Shown piece after piece: positions 60,443 through 64,000 of a stretch of DNA of 64,000 bases. Below the pieces are notes generated by a model. That model did not search any database. It was not told the DNA's origin and saw only the letters and a list, made by a program, of their open reading frames with translations. Numbering within the stretch: position 1 is the stretch's first letter; every line of letters starts with the position of its first letter. The position numbers and the translations under genes were made by a program. This stretch comes from Viola odorata (taxonomy: Eukaryota; Streptophyta; Magnoliopsida; Malpighiales; Violaceae). Where the stretch lies: the NCBI GenBank assembly GCA_963691705.1, contig OY829546.1, positions 816,001-880,000 of the forward strand. Direction: 5' to 3'.

Positions 60443-62441
60443 GGTTCCAAAATTTAATTGCAATTTTATGTGATATTATTAAATAAAAAGTGATTAATGG
60501 TTGAAAAGTTGATTTGTACCAAAATTGGGATTTTGTGCATAAATGTTTATACAATATGCTTAATTGCAATTTTTATGAGGTATCTTAATTAATGTTATAG
60601 ATTTTCCCTTAATGTGAAAATAATTCCTTAAGATACACTGTTTGACATAAATTGTTTTATTTATGTTAATAATTGGTACAATTAATGTATTTAAATGAGA
60701 AGAATTGAATCCGTGGAAACAGATTAATGTTTAATCTTACTGTTTAAAAGAATTTAAAACAGTGATGCATGTAAAATTATTTTCAAGTGGTGTGAATATT
60801 TCTGCTATGGATTGATTAATATTCTGATATATATTTGTGGAAGTTGTGAGTATCAATATAATCAATGCGATTGTTTCCAGATTAAAGTGGTAGTGATCAA
60901 TTGTGCAGTGAATTGTCTAGCTAATTAAGTTTGCAGAGAACTTAATTATGGGAAAAATATATAAGGTATATATTTCAACGCTTATGAAGCTTGTGATCAA
61001 ATTAATGAGTAATTTGATTATGTTCAATACTATAAGAGATGATTAAGTGTTGGTGCTTTCAAAGAGGTATTTACTCTCAATCTTAATTCTTGTGTAATTG
61101 TGTGAGATTAAGAATGTACTAAATGTATTTATTTGGTAAAATTAAACAAATAGAATAATATTCGCAAATGTGGGGGTTCGAATATTATTGTCTCATTTAT
61201 TTATTTAAAAAAAAATTTTGTGATGAAGTAAATTAATATTTTTGTGAGTTTTTGGCATCAATGATATCACAAGTGTGATAATGGGCAAATAAATAAATAA
61301 ACGAGAGATGTGATGTGTTAGCATAATGCTATCACTGGAACTTTGTGTTGAGATTTTCTCAAGAATTGGACATTTTGATGTCAAAGTTTTCAGTACTCTT
61401 AAATGACGGACATGAGATTCCACTGTACTAGAGAATACAGTGATGATATATACCATGAATTGTGGTATCATATATAATTTGAGTTTCCGCTGTATTAGAG
61501 AATACAGTGATGATAAGTACAATGAATTGTGGTATCCGTTGTATTAGAAAATACAATGATGATAATTGAATTTTATATTCAAATGAGATTTGATGAGATT
61601 AAAATCCACTAGTGATGAAATGTGATGATCCACTAGTGATGTTAATACTTTTTTGGATGAAATTCTACAACATGTGAGAAGTTTATTGGGTGTAACACCT
61701 ATGTATCGATACATTATGTTTGCCAAGCTGAGGTTTGCATGTGGTTGAGCTAGCTATTGTTAAATGATTTTTGTTGATTATGAGAAGTCAGAAGTGATTT
61801 TGGCCGATCCTCTGACTAAGTCTCTGAGTGGAAAAATTAATTGTAGAAACATCGAGGGGAATGAAACTTAAAGCTATATTAGAAAAATTAACAGTGATGG
61901 GAACCCAACCTTTGTGATTGGAGATCCCATGAAGAAGGTTCATATGGGTAATAACAAGTCACTTGTTAATTCTGTTAACACAAATTGATTGTCCTTCCTA
62001 TGGTGTGGATGTGTTATACTGCATTGATTGAGAGGATGAGTTTTGAACTCTTAATTATTTCATATCCCTTATGGGTGATGTATTGATTGCGGATACATTT
62101 GATGAAATCACCTATATGAATGTGGAGTGGGGCCGCTCCTATGAGATTGTGGCATAATCTCTAGAGCATTCATTAACATCCAGGCACGCGCATGGCCAAA
62201 ACGCGCAAAATCGCGTTAACAGCAAGAATTGTGGGGGTATAACATGATAAATAAATTCCCTACCTTACAAAAGAGTTAATGGTTCATAGAAGTTTTAAAC
62301 TTCACCATTATCTCTATAAGGATAAAATTTATTTGTCTAGGTCTGGTTCATAGTCCAAAAGACACCAGATTCGAAAAGTTATACTCCGTATATATATTAA
62401 CCAGGAATTGCTACCATCAACCTTTGTAATATGTGGGGGAT
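60443..62441 (+). pseudogene. Deleted copia internal region
   Basis: Most of this 2-kb stretch is AT-rich and non-coding. Near 61790-61850 one frame reads VILADPLTKSLSGKIN, the C-terminal signature of copia RNase H, and the DNA then leads to a polypurine tract GTGGGGGAT (62433-62441) and the 3' LTR. Gag, protease, integrase and RT are gone. The left end abuts the TIR element; no 5' LTR is visible. Confidence 0.65.
61409..61565. repeat. Three imperfect units with internal palindrome
   Basis: CTGTATTAGAGAATACAGTG with ATGATA and ATGAATTGTGGTAT recurs at about 61422, 61490 and 61539, the last one truncated. The core TGTATTAGAGAATACA can fold on itself. Confidence 0.7.
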
Positions 62442-62862
62442 TGTTGTAAAATAATGATATTCCAAAGGTTGAATATCTCTCCCATTCCAACGGCTATGAA
62501 TGGCTTAATTACCATGATTATGCAACGGCTTAATTGCCATGATTCTGTAATGGTAATGGCCATGATGGCCATGATAATCCCCACCTTAATGGTCATGATT
62601 CTCTTCCTTCCTATAAATACCACCTACTCCATCAAACCAAAAATCAAGAGAAAAAACACTACACACATTGGAGAAGAAACACCACAATCAAATATGAGAG
62701 AATTTCCTAGTTATTATTCTATTGTTGTTCTTGCTGTTCTGGTTCTCGGTTTTCAAATCGGAAGAGATCGTTTTATCCTGGGGGAAATAAATTCCTTAGG
62801 ACAGCATTCTTTGCGACTCGATCTTTGCGGTTCTAACATTATTTTGCAGGTATTTTTCAACA
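62442..62862 (+). repeat. Copia 3' LTR, same family as 9167-9631
   Basis: 421 bp, TGTTGTAAAATAATG to TTTTTCAACA, directly after a polypurine tract. It contains TATAAATACC (about 62612) and CCATGATT repeats. Confidence 0.85.
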
Positions 62863-64000
62863 CACATCAGGCAATATCAATTTGTGGTGTGTAATCTATA
62901 GTCCACTTACCATGAAGTATATATTGATGGAGCTACCAATACGTAAGAAAAACTAAGTATACGCGAAGCAATGAGGATTTGACCATACTTAAAATGTCTA
63001 ATCATTTTAGATGGCTGATACCGATGAGAAATACGCCTTTTTAATTTATTATTTTTATACGCTATGTTGGAAGTTGTAATGAATGTAGATAATTAAGTTG
63101 AATTTAGTTTGATTTAAGTGTATTAAAAAAAGTTAGAATTTTAAAAGAGTTTTTTTTTTTTAATTTTTAACTTTACATGTATGAATGTATTTGATTCTTA
63201 TAGGACTAACAACTCTTATGAGTAATGCCCTTAGAACAAACAAAACATTAGTAGTTCGTTGGATATGATGATAAAATTAGGAGATCATGAAGATGATGCA
63301 AAGAATGCACACATCACATTCGGAGACTTAGGTCGTGCAAGACTTACCAAGACAAAGAAAATTATAATTTAGTGGTTGACTAGCAAATTCCACGAGACTA
63401 TATGTCTGTACAACTTGAGATATTTTATTTTTTCTTGTGTTATAAAAATTGTAAGTTATTGATTATATTCGAATCCAAAAATTAACGCTCGTTATTTCGC
63501 AGAAAATACCACTTATAATGCCCTAATTACAAATATGTTAGTTTTGATGATATATATATATATATGTGTGTGATAGAAAAGGGCAGGAACGTAGTTAAGT
63601 TTGAAATCAATGATTAGGAACCGCAAAAGTTCATTGTTTATCTTTTTAATTAATTGCAATACTTATCTTAGTTAGTCTCTCAAGTAAACTTCTCAAACAT
63701 TCCTTGCAATCTTGCCCTATAATTGCCTACAATGTACAATACATAACATATATATAAGAGAGTTTTCTTTCAATTTCCACATGGACTGACTCTATCCTCA
63801 CACACTTCTTTGTACAAGTCGCGCCTGACATTTTTAATTGTTGTTGTCATCTTCTTCTTTTTTTATCTAAGAATTCTGAAACCAAATTTTATTACGGAAC
63901 AGAATAGAAGTGGGTAAGAAAATTTCGATTAACTAAAATAATCGAAATTTCCTTACCTAATATATAAGGGGTTTTTTTTATGAAACATTTTTTTTTTGAA
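62863..64000. other. AT-rich intergenic DNA
   Basis: No gene recognised. A short TA/TG microsatellite lies at 63551-63572. Confidence 0.55.

Overview
The window is nuclear DNA from a flowering plant, most likely a eudicot. Supporting this are intron-split plant genes (CIPK-type kinase, PR-10/Bet v 1 proteins, an NDR-type kinase, a glutamate-receptor-like channel tail), AT-rich intergenic DNA, and a dense nest of plant LTR retrotransposons, hAT and Mutator-type elements and MITEs. I could not identify the species. No CRISPR array, operon or bacterial feature is present, and I saw no tRNA or rRNA gene by eye.

Layout. 0-2 kb: broken minus-strand Ty1/copia gag with its leader and LTR. 2.5-4.5 kb: the only gene that looks fully intact, an intronless CBL-interacting protein kinase with a TATA box and two small upstream ORFs, next to a Stowaway-like MITE. 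7.8-8.9 kb: hAT element with perfect 8-bp target duplications. 9.2-9.6 kb: solo copia-type LTR. 10.9-15.3 kb: gene-capturing TIR element carrying a thioredoxin-h first exon and a Dicer-like dsRBD fragment. 16.3-42.1 kb: decayed PR-10 cluster. Copy 1 is split in exon 1 by a very young 11.65-kb Athila-like Ty3 element (16941-28592, TSD CCACC). Copy 2, convergent to copy 1, has an 11.6-kb copia element in its intron (29697-41305, TSD CTAAC). That copia is itself interrupted in pol by a non-autonomous element with three LTRs (34104-38685, TSD GATAC). Copy 3 keeps only exon 1.

42.6-50.1 kb: a duplicated NYN-domain nuclease-like gene on the minus strand, with the 5' exons of a truncated coiled-coil-type gene between the copies; a 402-bp hAT MITE sits at the 5' end of the second copy. 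51.0-52.7 kb: solo LTR related to the Athila-like LTR. 53-55 kb: a second Stowaway-like MITE and a fold-back MITE with a 9-bp TSD. 55.5-57.1 kb: first four exons of an NDR-type AGC kinase, cut off by a second gene-capturing TIR element (57.1-60.4 kb) that carries the last two exons of a UBC8-type E2. 60.4-62.9 kb: deleted copia with a 3' LTR of the same family as the solo LTR at 9.2 kb.

The genes do not form a pathway; the window is best read as a gene island being dismantled by nested transposons. The most unusual signal is a 16-bp inverted repeat (ATTCGGG-GT-CCCGAAT and variants) scattered through LTRs, non-coding DNA and coding sequence of the young Athila-like element. Its copy number differs between the element's two otherwise almost identical LTRs. 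The related solo LTR carries a different 16-mer of the same geometry (CATCGAG-GG-CTCGATG). All calls were made by reading the sequence; no database search was run.
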